From: an uncultured Dehalococcoidia bacterium
GTDB taxonomy: Bacteria; Chloroflexota; Dehalococcoidia; Lucifugimonadales; UBA3495
Reading direction: 5' to 3'
Assembly (NCBI GenBank): GCA_958296385.1
Contig: OY282494.1
Location: forward strand, 3,058,981-3,122,980
DNA length: 64,000 bases
Part shown: positions 26,132 through 34,824 of the stretch, piece after piece
How positions within the stretch are numbered: the stretch's first letter is position 1
Layout of the letters: every line of letters begins with the position of its first letter
Translations under genes and position numbers: made by a program
Notes under the pieces: generated by a model
What the model was told of the DNA's origin: nothing
Databases searched by the model: none
What the model saw: only the letters and a program-made list of their open reading frames with translations

Positions 26132-26668
26132 CTAGCCCCCGGTAATAATAGCGACGACTTCGGCGGCCAGCCCTTCGGCCCGTTCCCGCAGGGCGGGGCG
26201 GTCCAGGTTCTCTATGGGATGCTGGGTGTAGATGGTGGGGTAGCCTTCCGCGCCCCACATCTTGGCCATTGCCGTTGCGGTGGGGATGAAACGGTCGGTG
26301 CAAATCGTGGCGGAGGGCAGGCCGGCCTTCTCAACGTGGATTCCGTCGTGCACACTGCACGCGCTGCAACTCCCTCAATCGCCGATGGCCACCACCACCG
26401 AGTCCACGCTGCCCACCAGTTCTTGCAGCTCTGCGGGGTCAGCCGGACGGGATGCGCTGGGCTTGCGCAGCCACCGCACTTCGCGGATTTCGTAGCGGTT
26501 GCGCAGCACTTCGGCCAGTTCCTCCAGCAGCACGTCGGCGTTGCGCTTGCTGTCGTCAATCAGCCCCAGGCGCGTGCCGGCCAGCGAGGGCAGCCGGGGC
26601 GCGCCGTCAAAAGGCGCAATAATCGGTTCGGTCGTCGGGTTCACCAGGACATATTCCTGCGTAGCCAT
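26132..26668 (-). CDS. UGSC-family selenoprotein with in-frame UGA
   Basis: ORF finders split this gene at TGA 26377-26375 into 26683-26375 and 26353-26132, which share a frame. Read through, the protein has 178 residues with Sec98 in the motif G-D-U-G-S-C-S-A-C, exactly the U/C-GSC signature that names the UGSC family. It is followed by the family's VHDGIHVEKAGLPSATIC stretch. ATG 26668 has GGAGGG 7 nt upstream and is preferred to the TTG at 26683. The function of the family is unknown; a thiol/selenol redox role is inferred from the motif. It converges on the portal gene. A pseudogene is unlikely because both flanks are conserved. Confidence 0.9.
26347..26361 (-). promoter_or_regulatory. 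Candidate bacterial SECIS hairpin for the UGSC gene
   Basis: CGTGCA (26361-26356) and TGCACG (26352-26347) form a perfect 6-bp stem with a GTG loop starting 20 nt after the UGA, with G as first loop base, as in bacterial SECIS elements. Confidence 0.55.
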
Positions 26669-26695
26669 CTGCATCCCTCCCAAGTTACGTTCGCT

Positions 26696-26729
26696 GCCGC
26701 TGTTATACCAGTGCCGCTGTTATACCAGT
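26696..26729 (-). promoter_or_regulatory. Two tandem 17-bp repeats carrying -10-like boxes upstream of the UGSC gene
   Basis: ACTGGTATAACAGCGGC (minus strand) occurs twice head to tail at 26729-26713 and 26712-26696. Each copy contains TATAAC, a plausible -10, so the repeat may supply two staggered promoters. The rest of 26684-26931 holds no gene I can support. Confidence 0.5.
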
Positions 26730-26931
26730 TCGCAGGCGTGCTTGCCAAGTTGCCGGGCACAATTTGAGGTGGTTTCGCTGCCGGGGGCTCCCCGTATAGG
26801 CACCTTAAAGAGAATATCTTGGAATCCTGCAACCGTCCATAGGCGGGCGTCAAGGTCGCAGGTAATTGAGGATGCGTTCGTCGCAGATAGCGCGGATTCG
26901 TCACTCGGTTACGTTATTGAGATGTTATCAC

Positions 26932-28062
26932 TTACCTTGCTGTCAAGAGAAGGTCAATTTCGCAGTTGGCTCGCTTTGGAGCGCCACCACGGCTGTAGGC
27001 TTTGGTCTGGGATTGTGGCGGCATCGGGCGTGGTATCTCTGTGATGCGCTTTTCCGGGAAGTTAACTTCCAACGCGGCCTTAGTATTCCGGTAAGTGGAT
27101 TCCCGCTGGTCCGTGCGAACGTAGATTATTGCGTCATCCGCTAGAACGGGCTTGCACTTGGCGAACGCCTGCTCAAGTAGTTGCCGGTATTGGTACTGAT
27201 TGCTAAATTTTCCTCCGTAGCAATTGCTGGCGTAGGTGTCAGGGTACTCTGGCCCGCCAAGCAACCACAGCCGGAGCCACTGGTCGTAGTAGTAGTTGGT
27301 GACATTATGGTAAGGCGGTGATGTGATGAGCAGTTTGGCTTTGTCCCGTTTGCCCTCTCTGACTTCACGCGCCAACCGGGGCAAATATTGCAGACTGTCG
27401 TTAAGATAAACCACGGCATTGCTGGTTTGGGGTGCGCCGTGAACATAGCGCCAGGATATGCGCTTAGCCAGGAATGTAACCGGATCAATTTCGGGCGGCG
27501 TCAATCCTTTTTCCTGCCACCAACGGACGCTGTAATTTGGTGCCATCGCCGTGCTTTGCCGCATTTGGTTGGATAAAGCGCTGCCTTGCTTACCGTGCAA
27601 GGATATGAGGATGAGTGCCATTAGGACACGGTCGGTGTTTGACCGGCGCCAGTTCAGATGGGTGCGGGCGGCCAGGAGAAACTCACGCACTGGGGGCGAG
27701 TAGCAATAATGAAAGAACTCTGGCAACGTCTCTGCGATAGCTCGGTATTGCCCTGCGGCTTCGGCCAGCAATCCCAGCCTGTCGATTACTGCCTTGTACC
27801 CGACAGGTTTGAGTTTCGCATTAGAATAGACATAGCCCAGCGGGTTGATGTCAATGCCGACAGCGGGGCGGCCGGCAGTCGCGGCGCTGAATATAGCCGC
27901 CCCCCGGCCGGCGAAGGGGTCAATGACAGTGTCGCCCGGCCGGGTGTACTCGTCAACCGCCCGGTCGGTGAACGCAGTGGGGAACATTCCATAGTACGGG
28001 CCGATGCCGGCCCAGCGGGCCGCGGCGGTGCCGTACTTCGGGGCTAACTTGGGTTCATTCAT
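26932..28062 (-). CDS. DNA methyltransferase (N4-cytosine/N6-adenine type) of a HerA-NurA operon
   Basis: The 376-residue protein has the SAM-binding motif DPFAGRGAA (about 46-55, followed by VGIDINPLGYVYS) and the catalytic TSPPY motif at about 250, as in amino-methyltransferases acting on exocyclic N4 or N6. Motif I precedes the catalytic motif by 200 residues. The ATG (28062) overlaps the end of the nurA-like gene by 8 nt, so it is the third gene of a three-gene operon. It probably protects host DNA while HerA-NurA attacks unmodified DNA. Base composition is visibly AT-richer than the neighbours. Confidence 0.85.
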   Translation of the reverse strand: MNEPKLAPKYGTAAARWAGIGPYYGMFPTAFTDRAVDEYTRPGDTVIDPFAGRGAAIFSAATAGRPAVGIDINPLGYVYSNAKLKPVGYKAVIDRLGLLAEAAGQYRAIAETLPEFFHYCYSPPVREFLLAARTHLNWRRSNTDRVLMALILISLHGKQGSALSNQMRQSTAMAPNYSVRWWQEKGLTPPEIDPVTFLAKRISWRYVHGAPQTSNAVVYLNDSLQYLPRLAREVREGKRDKAKLLITSPPYHNVTNYYYDQWLRLWLLGGPEYPDTYASNCYGGKFSNQYQYRQLLEQAFAKCKPVLADDAIIYVRTDQRESTYRNTKAALEVNFPEKRITEIPRPMPPQSQTKAYSRGGAPKRANCEIDLLLTAR

Positions 28063-29479
28063 GTTTCATCAGGCCTTCGGCCAAGTTTTGCAGCACGCTG
28101 ACACTAGGACGAATCGGTATAGCTGCGGCGTGGTGAGCCAACCGTATGGGCATCAGGGAGTTGGGGCTTTGGGATGAGGTTATCCCATCCAGCAGCGCGC
28201 AGGTTCTCCCCAAGGACGGGTACAAGGTCAGGTCATTACTGGTCAGGTCGCTTTGCTGCTGATTCAGAAACGCGGTGGTTATGACCAAGCGATACCCGTT
28301 GGCTGCCTTGTACAGTAACTTGCGTCCGAAGTGAGTTGCATTTCCATAAGGTCGGTTTGTTTCGTTGGGGGCGATGCGGCCGGTAATGTAGTCGTTGGTT
28401 GGCATGAACAGCTGGCGTGGCTGGAACCGCTGTACTCCTGGTTCACTGGTCTTGTCGATCAGTTCGAAGTGGTCAACGAAGCGGCCGGTTTTCTCAACCG
28501 CTACGATAATCATATCGTAGCCGGTGCGTTCTTGCACTTTCGTGTTGATGCGTTGGATTTCCGTTTCGAGGGCTTTCGCCATCCACGATGGGCCGCCGAA
28601 TACGGCCAATTGACCGTCGCTGATAAATGCGATACGGTGTGCTTGGGACAGGAAATTGTCATTATTCTCAATCAGGTGCAGGTAGCGAAGCAACTCCAGT
28701 CGTTCCAGCACTTGGGCTACCGCACCTAATTGATTGCCGTTGGGGCCGTCTTCCATAAAGCGTTCGTGGATGCGAGTAGCATCAGTCGACCAGATGGGCA
28801 GCTGATTTGGGCATGGGCATTTTGACTGCCCGGTCGGTATTGGAATTTTACGTTCGCGTTCGTTGGCAATGGCCAGTTTGCAAGATTCCTGTTCGGGCGC
28901 ATCCGGGTCTGGTCTGGAGTAGGGGCATTTGGTAGCGCCTCTGCGGTGTCCAGCGAGTAAGCGCTCGTATGCAGAAAGCAGGCTTTCCTCCGCTACTGCT
29001 CCATTACTCTGGGCGCTATCCAGCGCTGTTGCCAGCATTTGGTACAGTTCATTGCGGAACGAAGTTCTAGCGTTGGGATTGTTGCCTGTGATTAGGTTGG
29101 CACCCGGAAGAGCCGCCGGTGTAGTTGATTCGTCGCGCGTACGACGGTATTGATCCGGGTCCATGGGCCGGCTTTGACTTACCCGACTTAGTTCCGCAGT
29201 TCTCAGTAGCACGGTGCTAAGGGTGATGTAGCCAACCTGTGCGCTCGGATATACATCCTTTTGCAGCGCGCCGGCTGCAGTTTCGTGCCAACTGCTGTCA
29301 AAGGCGATAATGAGGTCGGGTAGAACTCCGTCTTTTTTCGGGGCCGCTTGCGGCTCTATCGGGTAGTCCGGGTCTTCCTGCTGCCACTGTTTGGCGCGAG
29401 CCAACAGGCCGCGCACCTGCTGGCTATTGACAATCCGTTCCAGCGGGCGGTAGCCGGCGCGTTCTCCTTCGTAAGGCAT
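28055..29479 (-). CDS. nurA: NurA-domain nuclease
   Basis: This 474-residue protein contains a NurA-like nuclease fold. The DLIIAFDSSWHE segment near residue 50 resembles the first metal-binding Asp motif, and downstream lie ISDGQLAVFGGPSWMAKALETEIQRI and the C-terminal SLMPIRLAHHAAAIPIRPSVSVLQNLA typical of NurA C-termini. A CPYSRP...C...CPCPN cysteine cluster (about 185-230) may bind zinc. In archaea NurA is a 5'-3' exonuclease that works with HerA; the herA-like gene lies 5 nt upstream. Confidence 0.75.
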   Translation of the reverse strand: MPYEGERAGYRPLERIVNSQQVRGLLARAKQWQQEDPDYPIEPQAAPKKDGVLPDLIIAFDSSWHETAAGALQKDVYPSAQVGYITLSTVLLRTAELSRVSQSRPMDPDQYRRTRDESTTPAALPGANLITGNNPNARTSFRNELYQMLATALDSAQSNGAVAEESLLSAYERLLAGHRRGATKCPYSRPDPDAPEQESCKLAIANERERKIPIPTGQSKCPCPNQLPIWSTDATRIHERFMEDGPNGNQLGAVAQVLERLELLRYLHLIENNDNFLSQAHRIAFISDGQLAVFGGPSWMAKALETEIQRINTKVQERTGYDMIIVAVEKTGRFVDHFELIDKTSEPGVQRFQPRQLFMPTNDYITGRIAPNETNRPYGNATHFGRKLLYKAANGYRLVITTAFLNQQQSDLTSNDLTLYPSLGRTCALLDGITSSQSPNSLMPIRLAHHAAAIPIRPSVSVLQNLAEGLMKHE

Positions 29480-29484
29480 TTTGA

Positions 29485-31608
29485 TTAGCTCCCCGCAGCA
29501 AGAGTCATTTGCCCTTTGGCAACCGTCGGAGGCAGTGAGTTCTTGATGTAGAACTGATTGACTTGTGCCGGCACTACGTATTGGTTAGACAACGTTTTGA
29601 TGCGTAGGAACCCCTTGTCCGCGGCACGCCGGATGCTGGCTTCGAAGTCAGCAAAGTCGTAGTACTTCCGCAGTTCGCGGGTCTCATCTGTGTTGTTCAG
29701 ATGCCCGATGAACCAGTTGGTGGTGTTCTTGAGGATGTTCGGTTGGATAGAACTGACTTCTTGCGTAGAGTACACCAGCCCAATGTTGTACTTGGCGCCT
29801 TCTTTGGCCGTCCTGATCCAAGTGTCGGACAGGTCCAACTCGTTGGACGCGGGCAGTATGTCGTGGGCCTCTTCGACGTACACTAGGATGTCGTGCGGTT
29901 CCTTACCGTTGCGGAACAACTTCTGGTTCTCCTTAAAAATGTATTCCATTGTGCGATATGCAGAGTTTTTGTTCAACGGCAGGTCGCCGCTGGACTGGTC
30001 CACTATTACCATCCGGCCGGCTTTCAGGTGTTCGTAGATGTCGACAGCGAAGTCATCGTCGGTGTCATTGGTATGATTCGGGAGGGCGGCTCCAATAAGG
30101 CGAGGGCCGTTCGGGTATTGCCACATGGCAAGTATTTTCTTCAAGTCCTCGTCGGCCCACTCGCCTGAGCTGCTATTTTTGATGTACGCGTCGTTGAATT
30201 CGGTGTACGCCTTGTTTGGGTTGTTGTTAATGAACTCTCCCAGTACCTCACAGAACCTGGCTGCTTCGTTCCATTCAAGGCTGTCTTTCTCAATTGATTT
30301 TGCTGGGTTAGCGTAATGTTCACCCGCTTTGCGCATGGCATCGCGTAGCTCTTTGTTAAACAAGCTCTTAGCGTTTGGTCGGAAATTGTGCGGCACGCTG
30401 AAACCCGCCTGGGAAAGCAAGGCTCGGTAGGCGAATACACGTCGTTTGTAACGCGTCGCTTCGCTGCCTATGTCTTCGGATGGCTTGCTGAATCGGACAT
30501 CGCGGAAGTTGGCAATGTAGTTCGAACCTCGAGAGCCGCTTTGCGCCAGAGCTTCGTCGATAATTTTTTTGCCAACCTGAAGGTTGCGGTCTTCGTAGAA
30601 ATTGACCAGCATCAGCTTGCGTTCCGGGTCGTAATCTGGCCGGTTTATTCCGTAGGTGACGATGTCGGAGCGCAATTCACCATGCCGGTCTGATGGCGCA
30701 TCCATCCATGCGTTCTTCAGCGCGCTGGGATATTTGGGGTCGTTAGCGTCTTGTGTGTTGACATTGGCATACTCTCCGTCTGGGTCAAAGATAATCTGCC
30801 CGATTTTGCGTTCATTGCCGATTTCCCAGCGCATGGCGAAGACCGAGGAAGCGATGATCTTCACAGTATTAGACTTGCCGGTTCGAGTCATCCCAAACAG
30901 GGCCGTTTTCTGTCCGGATAGGTCTTCGGGCGTTATGCGAACTGGCACATCGTCGACACTCTGGAACTGGCGGTGGGTTGACGCATAGCGTACAAAGCCG
31001 ATTTCCGTCTCATGCTGGGTAGGCTCACTGCGGTAGTTGACGATTTTGGATAAAGCTTTGCCTTTGGGTTTATAGACTTTCAAACCACGGTTCGGGTAGT
31101 AGTTGGAAATGTCGGAACCGAATGACAAAATGCTCTGCGGGGCTTGCCCCGGCCGGTTCTCACGCGTGACATAGAAAGTGCCAATTACCCGGCACTTGAT
31201 ACCAGCGAAGGAGAGCAGGTGGCTGGTTTCCGGGTCCATTACTCCGTCCTCTTCCCAATTACGGTTCGGATCGCCGGACACTTGCCGGCTGAGTTCCACG
31301 CGTATGCCGGTAGCTACGTCTTCGGAAGGCAAGTCCACCCTGTCCATCACCCGAAGCAAGATGACGGAAGCGTCCTCACTCTCAACATCGAAGTCTTCGT
31401 CGGGGCTGATGCGGGTTGCGACAAGGAAGGACAGGGCCGGGATACCGCCGACTTTGCGGCGGTGGTGGTCGTGGACTTGCAATAGCGCAGTCTCGTAGCT
31501 CAAAGAGAAGACCTCGCCAACATAGGACTGTGGGTCGAACAGATCGCTGAGCAGTTTCTGCTCTGGTTCGTTCAGAGAGCGGCTCAGTTCCCGAACTATC
31601 GATGTCAT
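29485..31608 (-). CDS. herA: HerA-like hexameric ATPase (DUF87)
   Basis: The 707-residue protein has an N-terminal HAS-barrel-like region, then Walker A GMTRTGKSN at about 240 and Walker B ILVYVEEAHD at about 570, a layout typical of HerA/FtsK-type DNA translocases. GAGGAGG precedes ATG 31608 and a TATACT -10 lies upstream. It leads the operon herA-nurA-methyltransferase. By analogy it forms a ring that feeds DNA to the nuclease. The region looks horizontally acquired: lower GC and inserted between genes of other functions. Confidence 0.88.
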   Translation of the reverse strand: MTSIVRELSRSLNEPEQKLLSDLFDPQSYVGEVFSLSYETALLQVHDHHRRKVGGIPALSFLVATRISPDEDFDVESEDASVILLRVMDRVDLPSEDVATGIRVELSRQVSGDPNRNWEEDGVMDPETSHLLSFAGIKCRVIGTFYVTRENRPGQAPQSILSFGSDISNYYPNRGLKVYKPKGKALSKIVNYRSEPTQHETEIGFVRYASTHRQFQSVDDVPVRITPEDLSGQKTALFGMTRTGKSNTVKIIASSVFAMRWEIGNERKIGQIIFDPDGEYANVNTQDANDPKYPSALKNAWMDAPSDRHGELRSDIVTYGINRPDYDPERKLMLVNFYEDRNLQVGKKIIDEALAQSGSRGSNYIANFRDVRFSKPSEDIGSEATRYKRRVFAYRALLSQAGFSVPHNFRPNAKSLFNKELRDAMRKAGEHYANPAKSIEKDSLEWNEAARFCEVLGEFINNNPNKAYTEFNDAYIKNSSSGEWADEDLKKILAMWQYPNGPRLIGAALPNHTNDTDDDFAVDIYEHLKAGRMVIVDQSSGDLPLNKNSAYRTMEYIFKENQKLFRNGKEPHDILVYVEEAHDILPASNELDLSDTWIRTAKEGAKYNIGLVYSTQEVSSIQPNILKNTTNWFIGHLNNTDETRELRKYYDFADFEASIRRAADKGFLRIKTLSNQYVVPAQVNQFYIKNSLPPTVAKGQMTLAAGS

Positions 31609-31639
31609 CTGAATAGGCCTCCTCTACCGTATCTGGGTT

Positions 31640-31665
31640 AGTATATCAGATGTATGGTATATCGG
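31640..31665 (-). promoter_or_regulatory. Promoter with repeated GATATAC words upstream of herA-like gene
   Basis: On the minus strand GATATAC occurs twice, 9 bp apart. The second copy contains TATACT (31645-31640), a likely -10 sited 31 nt before the ATG. The duplicated word around the -10 could be an operator. Confidence 0.45.
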
Positions 31666-31698
31666 GATTGCGGAGCTTCTGAACTTTTCGCCAGGTAA

Positions 31699-31803
31699 GT
31701 GCAAAAGGAGCGCTTGGGTGGTCAGCTGATTGCTTTACGAAATCCGTAGCAAATTACTTGATTGCGATGGCTCAACCGTTAACGTAATTCGTCCCTTTTG
31801 CAC
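31699..31803. repeat. Inverted repeat in the gap beside the HerA operon
   Basis: GTGCAAAAGG (31699-31708) and CCTTTTGCAC (31794-31803) are exact complements bounding 105 bp, with an inner AATTAC/GTAATT pair. It lies in the 288-bp non-coding gap between the HerA operon and the next gene. It may be a hairpin, a phage-like attachment remnant or a MITE-like scrap. Confidence 0.55.
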
Positions 31804-31896
31804 CTCAACCCAGTGTTGAACGGTGACCATTTAAGTAGCCGAATCACCTCATTCTTTGACTGGCTCAAGATGGCGCTAGAACTGCCGCCGCGATTT

Positions 31897-32961
31897 TTAC
31901 GGCAGTCGCACCCGCTTGGTTACGGCGGTGGAGCCGACTTTTGGCCCCCAGCTTGGTATCACCGACGACATATTGGATTCCTCGCCGCCGGCGAATACCA
32001 CCAGGATGTCGTCGGGTTCCGGTATCAGCGAAACCATCGCTGCCTCATCGCCGGGTTCCACGTCGCCGCGCAGCACCAGCCCCCGTTTCAAGTCGGCGAC
32101 GGAACGCTGGATGTTGGCGTGCAGATAGGCCCGGATGTCGGCTTTGGTATAGTCGGCCCAAAGGCGGCTGTTGCCGGCGAATGTTGCGACGATTTGACCC
32201 TGCCGGATGCCCACCGAAACGTCGCCCACCGAGCCGGAGGTGGACATTGACGTGCCCAGCGATGAGGCAGCGTCGGCCAGGGCGAACAGGATGGCCTCCG
32301 GCCGGCCCACCGCGCGGGTCTGCCGGGGGCTTTCGCCGGCGAACACCGTAACCGTGCTGTCCGACGCGTCAAAGCCCCGCTCCACGTGCAGCGGCGTCCA
32401 GTGCGTTTCCCCCTCCGCCTCGGCGATGCAGTAAGTGTACTTGCCGGGGTGTCCGATAACGCTGCGGTCAAACAGGCCGGGAATGGCGGCGCAGGCATTC
32501 ATCAGGATTAGACGCACCGCCCGCCCGATGGTGCCGTTGGCCCGGTTGCCCGGCCCAAACAGATTGTTGCGCGAGTTCAGCCCAATCTGGGATACCACCG
32601 GCCCGTTGACGATACAAAGCACCGCCGCGCCGCCCATGCTGGACGACGGCCCAACCAGATTGAACACCGGGTCCAGCATCGCCTCGGCCGCGGCCAGCAC
32701 GACGGGAAAATACTCCGGCCGGCAGCCGGCCATAACCGCATTGGCCGCCGCCTTCTCCACCGTAATAACCCGCCGGCGCTCCGGCAGCTCGCCGATAACG
32801 TCATCGGGCGCCCGCCCGGCATAGCCAATAAACTCCGCCACCCGCTCTGCCGCCGGCGGAACAACGGGCAACCCGTCGCTCCACCCCAGCTCATAGCAAC
32901 GCTCCACGGCATCAAAAATACCGTCCCAGGAAGTGGTAGTAACATCGGTGAAAGTGGTCAA
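31897..32961 (-). CDS. Conserved protein of unknown function, possible UGSC-associated enzyme
   Basis: This intact 354-residue protein begins with WDGIFDAVERCYELGWSDGLPVVPPA. It contains a conserved-looking VMAGCRPEYFPVVLAA (about 80-95) and GNRANGTIGRAVRLILMN (about 143-160). I recognise it as a conserved bacterial protein without a named function. I recall such proteins near UGSC-type genes, but am not certain. Here it is on the same strand as the UGSC gene, with the HerA operon between them. No signal peptide or membrane segment. It starts 11 nt after the HEPN-like pair. Confidence 0.6.
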   Translation of the reverse strand: MTTFTDVTTTSWDGIFDAVERCYELGWSDGLPVVPPAAERVAEFIGYAGRAPDDVIGELPERRRVITVEKAAANAVMAGCRPEYFPVVLAAAEAMLDPVFNLVGPSSSMGGAAVLCIVNGPVVSQIGLNSRNNLFGPGNRANGTIGRAVRLILMNACAAIPGLFDRSVIGHPGKYTYCIAEAEGETHWTPLHVERGFDASDSTVTVFAGESPRQTRAVGRPEAILFALADAASSLGTSMSTSGSVGDVSVGIRQGQIVATFAGNSRLWADYTKADIRAYLHANIQRSVADLKRGLVLRGDVEPGDEAAMVSLIPEPDDILVVFAGGEESNMSSVIPSWGPKVGSTAVTKRVRLP

Positions 32962-32972
32962 TTTGCTTGCCT

Positions 32973-33332
32973 CTAATCGTCGTTAAGTTCGGCAGCTATC
33001 GCAAGCAGCTGTTCGACAAAAAGACGCGCAGTCACTTGGTCAAACAGCAATTCTCGCTCACTCATAAATCCCTTGTCAGAATCAGCGTGCAGACGCATTG
33101 CCGTTTCCAATCCTTCGGTTAAGGCCGGATTTTCCAATCTTTTCACTACTGCCTTTTTGTGCTGGTACTTGCCGTATTCCTGCCCCGTTGCTATCGCGAG
33201 GGCATTGATGGCGTGTTTTACGGCTGACCACAAAATTTCGGACGCCTGGCGATGCCAACCGCGCTCGTTCAGGAACCGAGTGATTTGGAGACAGTCGAGG
33301 GTTTCGGTGACGTGTTCATCATAGGTCAGCAT
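32973..33332 (-). CDS. HEPN-like helical protein, second of a pair
   Basis: This 119-residue all-helical protein (ITRFLNERGWHRQASEILWSAVKHAINALAIATG) resembles PaREP1/HEPN-type four-helix proteins, which often act as ribonuclease toxins or their partners. ATG 33332 is chosen; a GTG at 33347 is possible. The start overlaps the upstream gene's stop by 7 nt. The canonical HEPN RxxxxH is not clearly present, so the assignment is tentative. Confidence 0.5.
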   Translation of the reverse strand: MLTYDEHVTETLDCLQITRFLNERGWHRQASEILWSAVKHAINALAIATGQEYGKYQHKKAVVKRLENPALTEGLETAMRLHADSDKGFMSERELLFDQVTARLFVEQLLAIAAELNDD

Positions 33333-33730
33333 TGGAGCTTCTCGCACAGCTCTTGCATACGGTCAACGAAATCGGTAGCGGATGGCCGGCAGAACAGAAA
33401 ATCCTCCAGCTCCAGAAAATCGTGGCTGGCGTTGTCGTGGAATATCCGCACGGCCTGGTACGACTCCAGGATTCGGCGTTCGGCGTTTTCCTGCTTGTCC
33501 AGCGTTTCGAGCGAGGCAAAAATTTCGTCGTCGGTTTCGTGGGGCAGGTTGCACTGCTTGAGGGTTAGGACGGCCGCCAGCCGGACCCCTGCCCACAGCT
33601 CCTCCGAGCTTTTGACCAGGTTGATAATCATAAGTTCCCGGTCGGCAGCGTCCAGCCGTTCTTTTACGGCGCGGTTGATTGTGACGGTTTGGCTTGTTTC
33701 AGCGGTTTGACTTGTTTCAGCGGTAGTCAT
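33326..33730 (-). CDS. HEPN-like helical protein, first of a pair
   Basis: The 134-residue helical protein contains SSEELWAGVRLAAVLTLKQCNL and SYQAVRIFHDNASHDFLELEDFLF, again similar to PaREP1/HEPN-type sequences. Its N-terminus repeats AETSQT. Overlap with the following gene implies coupled expression. A toxin-antitoxin or RNase pair is possible but unproven. Confidence 0.5.
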   Translation of the reverse strand: MTTAETSQTAETSQTVTINRAVKERLDAADRELMIINLVKSSEELWAGVRLAAVLTLKQCNLPHETDDEIFASLETLDKQENAERRILESYQAVRIFHDNASHDFLELEDFLFCRPSATDFVDRMQELCEKLQC

Positions 33731-33810
33731 AATTCACGTCCTTGAATCTGCGCCGCCCGTCCGCTCACAATCCGGCGGCGGGCGGCGCAAACGGTGTGCG
33801 TCCGGGGGGG

Positions 33811-34758
33811 TTACACCCGTGCGTACTTGGAGAAGCTGCGCAGCTCTTGCGGCGGGTCCATGTGGCTGCCGCGGATGGTGTAGGACACTTCGGCTACGTA
33901 CACGGCGCCGGTGCTGTCCACGGCGATGCCGTGCGGCGCGATGAACTGGCCGGGGCCTTCGCCTTCGTCGGCGGAGCCGAACACGCAGACCCGCGCGCCG
34001 TCCCGGTCGTACACGGTAACCCGGTGGCCCAGGCCCGGCGCATCGTCCACGCCGCCCATTCCGTTGAGCTCGCCCACGTAGATATGGCCGTTCCAATAGA
34101 CCATCGCATCCGGTCGGTGGATGTTGTTCCACATCGTCAGGTAGTTGCCCTCGGTGTCAAACAGCTGGATGCGGTGGCACTCCCGGTCCACCACGTACAC
34201 CCGCTCATCCTCGTCAAAAGCGATGTTGTGCGGCCGGATGAACTGGCCGGCGTCAATGCCCGGCTCGCCCCACGAGAACTTGTAGCCGCCCTCGGCGGTG
34301 TACACGTGGATGCGCGAGTTGCCGTAGCCGTCGGATACGTAGATGTCGCCGTTGCTGGGCCGGATGGCCGCCGAAGTGGGGCGATTGAACGGCTGCCCGC
34401 TCCAGCGCGGCGCCGGATGGTTCTTCTCCCCAATCTCCATCAGCTTTTCGCCGGTGACGCTGAACTTCTGGATGGTATGGATGCCGTCGTCGGCCACCAG
34501 CAGCGAGTCATCAGCCGCGCTGTAATACAGGCCGTGCGTGCGGTTGTCGCTGAAATGGCCCTCGCCAAAGGAACGCAGGAAATTGCCGTCCTTGTCAAAC
34601 ACCATAATGGGGTGCACGCCGCGCGTCAGGATGAAAACCCGGTCCGCGCCGTCAACGGCAACGCCGGGACATTCCAGCAGTTTCATCCCGTCGGGCAGTT
34701 TCAGCCAGTTGTCAACGAAAGTGTATTGAAAATCGCCTTGTCCGTAAGTGTCAGGCAT
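33811..34758 (-). CDS. NHL-repeat beta-propeller protein (peptidyl-alpha-hydroxyglycine amidating lyase-like)
   Basis: The 315-residue protein is built of about six NHL-type blades (for example GVAVDGADRVFILTRG, FIRPHNIAFDEDERVYVVD, FIAPHGIAVDSTGAVYVAE). This pattern is seen in bacterial proteins annotated as peptidyl-alpha-hydroxyglycine alpha-amidating lyase-like. No export signal is evident. GGAGGG precedes ATG 34758. It may bind a ligand or act as a lyase/hydrolase in the adjacent catabolic gene cluster. Confidence 0.8.
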   Translation of the reverse strand: MPDTYGQGDFQYTFVDNWLKLPDGMKLLECPGVAVDGADRVFILTRGVHPIMVFDKDGNFLRSFGEGHFSDNRTHGLYYSAADDSLLVADDGIHTIQKFSVTGEKLMEIGEKNHPAPRWSGQPFNRPTSAAIRPSNGDIYVSDGYGNSRIHVYTAEGGYKFSWGEPGIDAGQFIRPHNIAFDEDERVYVVDRECHRIQLFDTEGNYLTMWNNIHRPDAMVYWNGHIYVGELNGMGGVDDAPGLGHRVTVYDRDGARVCVFGSADEGEGPGQFIAPHGIAVDSTGAVYVAEVSYTIRGSHMDPPQELRSFSKYARV

Positions 34759-34824
34759 AGTTCCCTCCTTGTGAGTGTGATTGATAAGTGTCGGTTGTCC
34801 GTTGGGATATATTGTCAGGATAGG

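Noticed and set aside
1348-26668. Alternative genetic code with UGA read as Trp or Gly
   Set aside because: Many genes here end in TGA at the expected place (terminase, small acidic protein gene neighbours, copy A of the duplicated gene), and in-frame TGA occurs only at the two family Sec sites.
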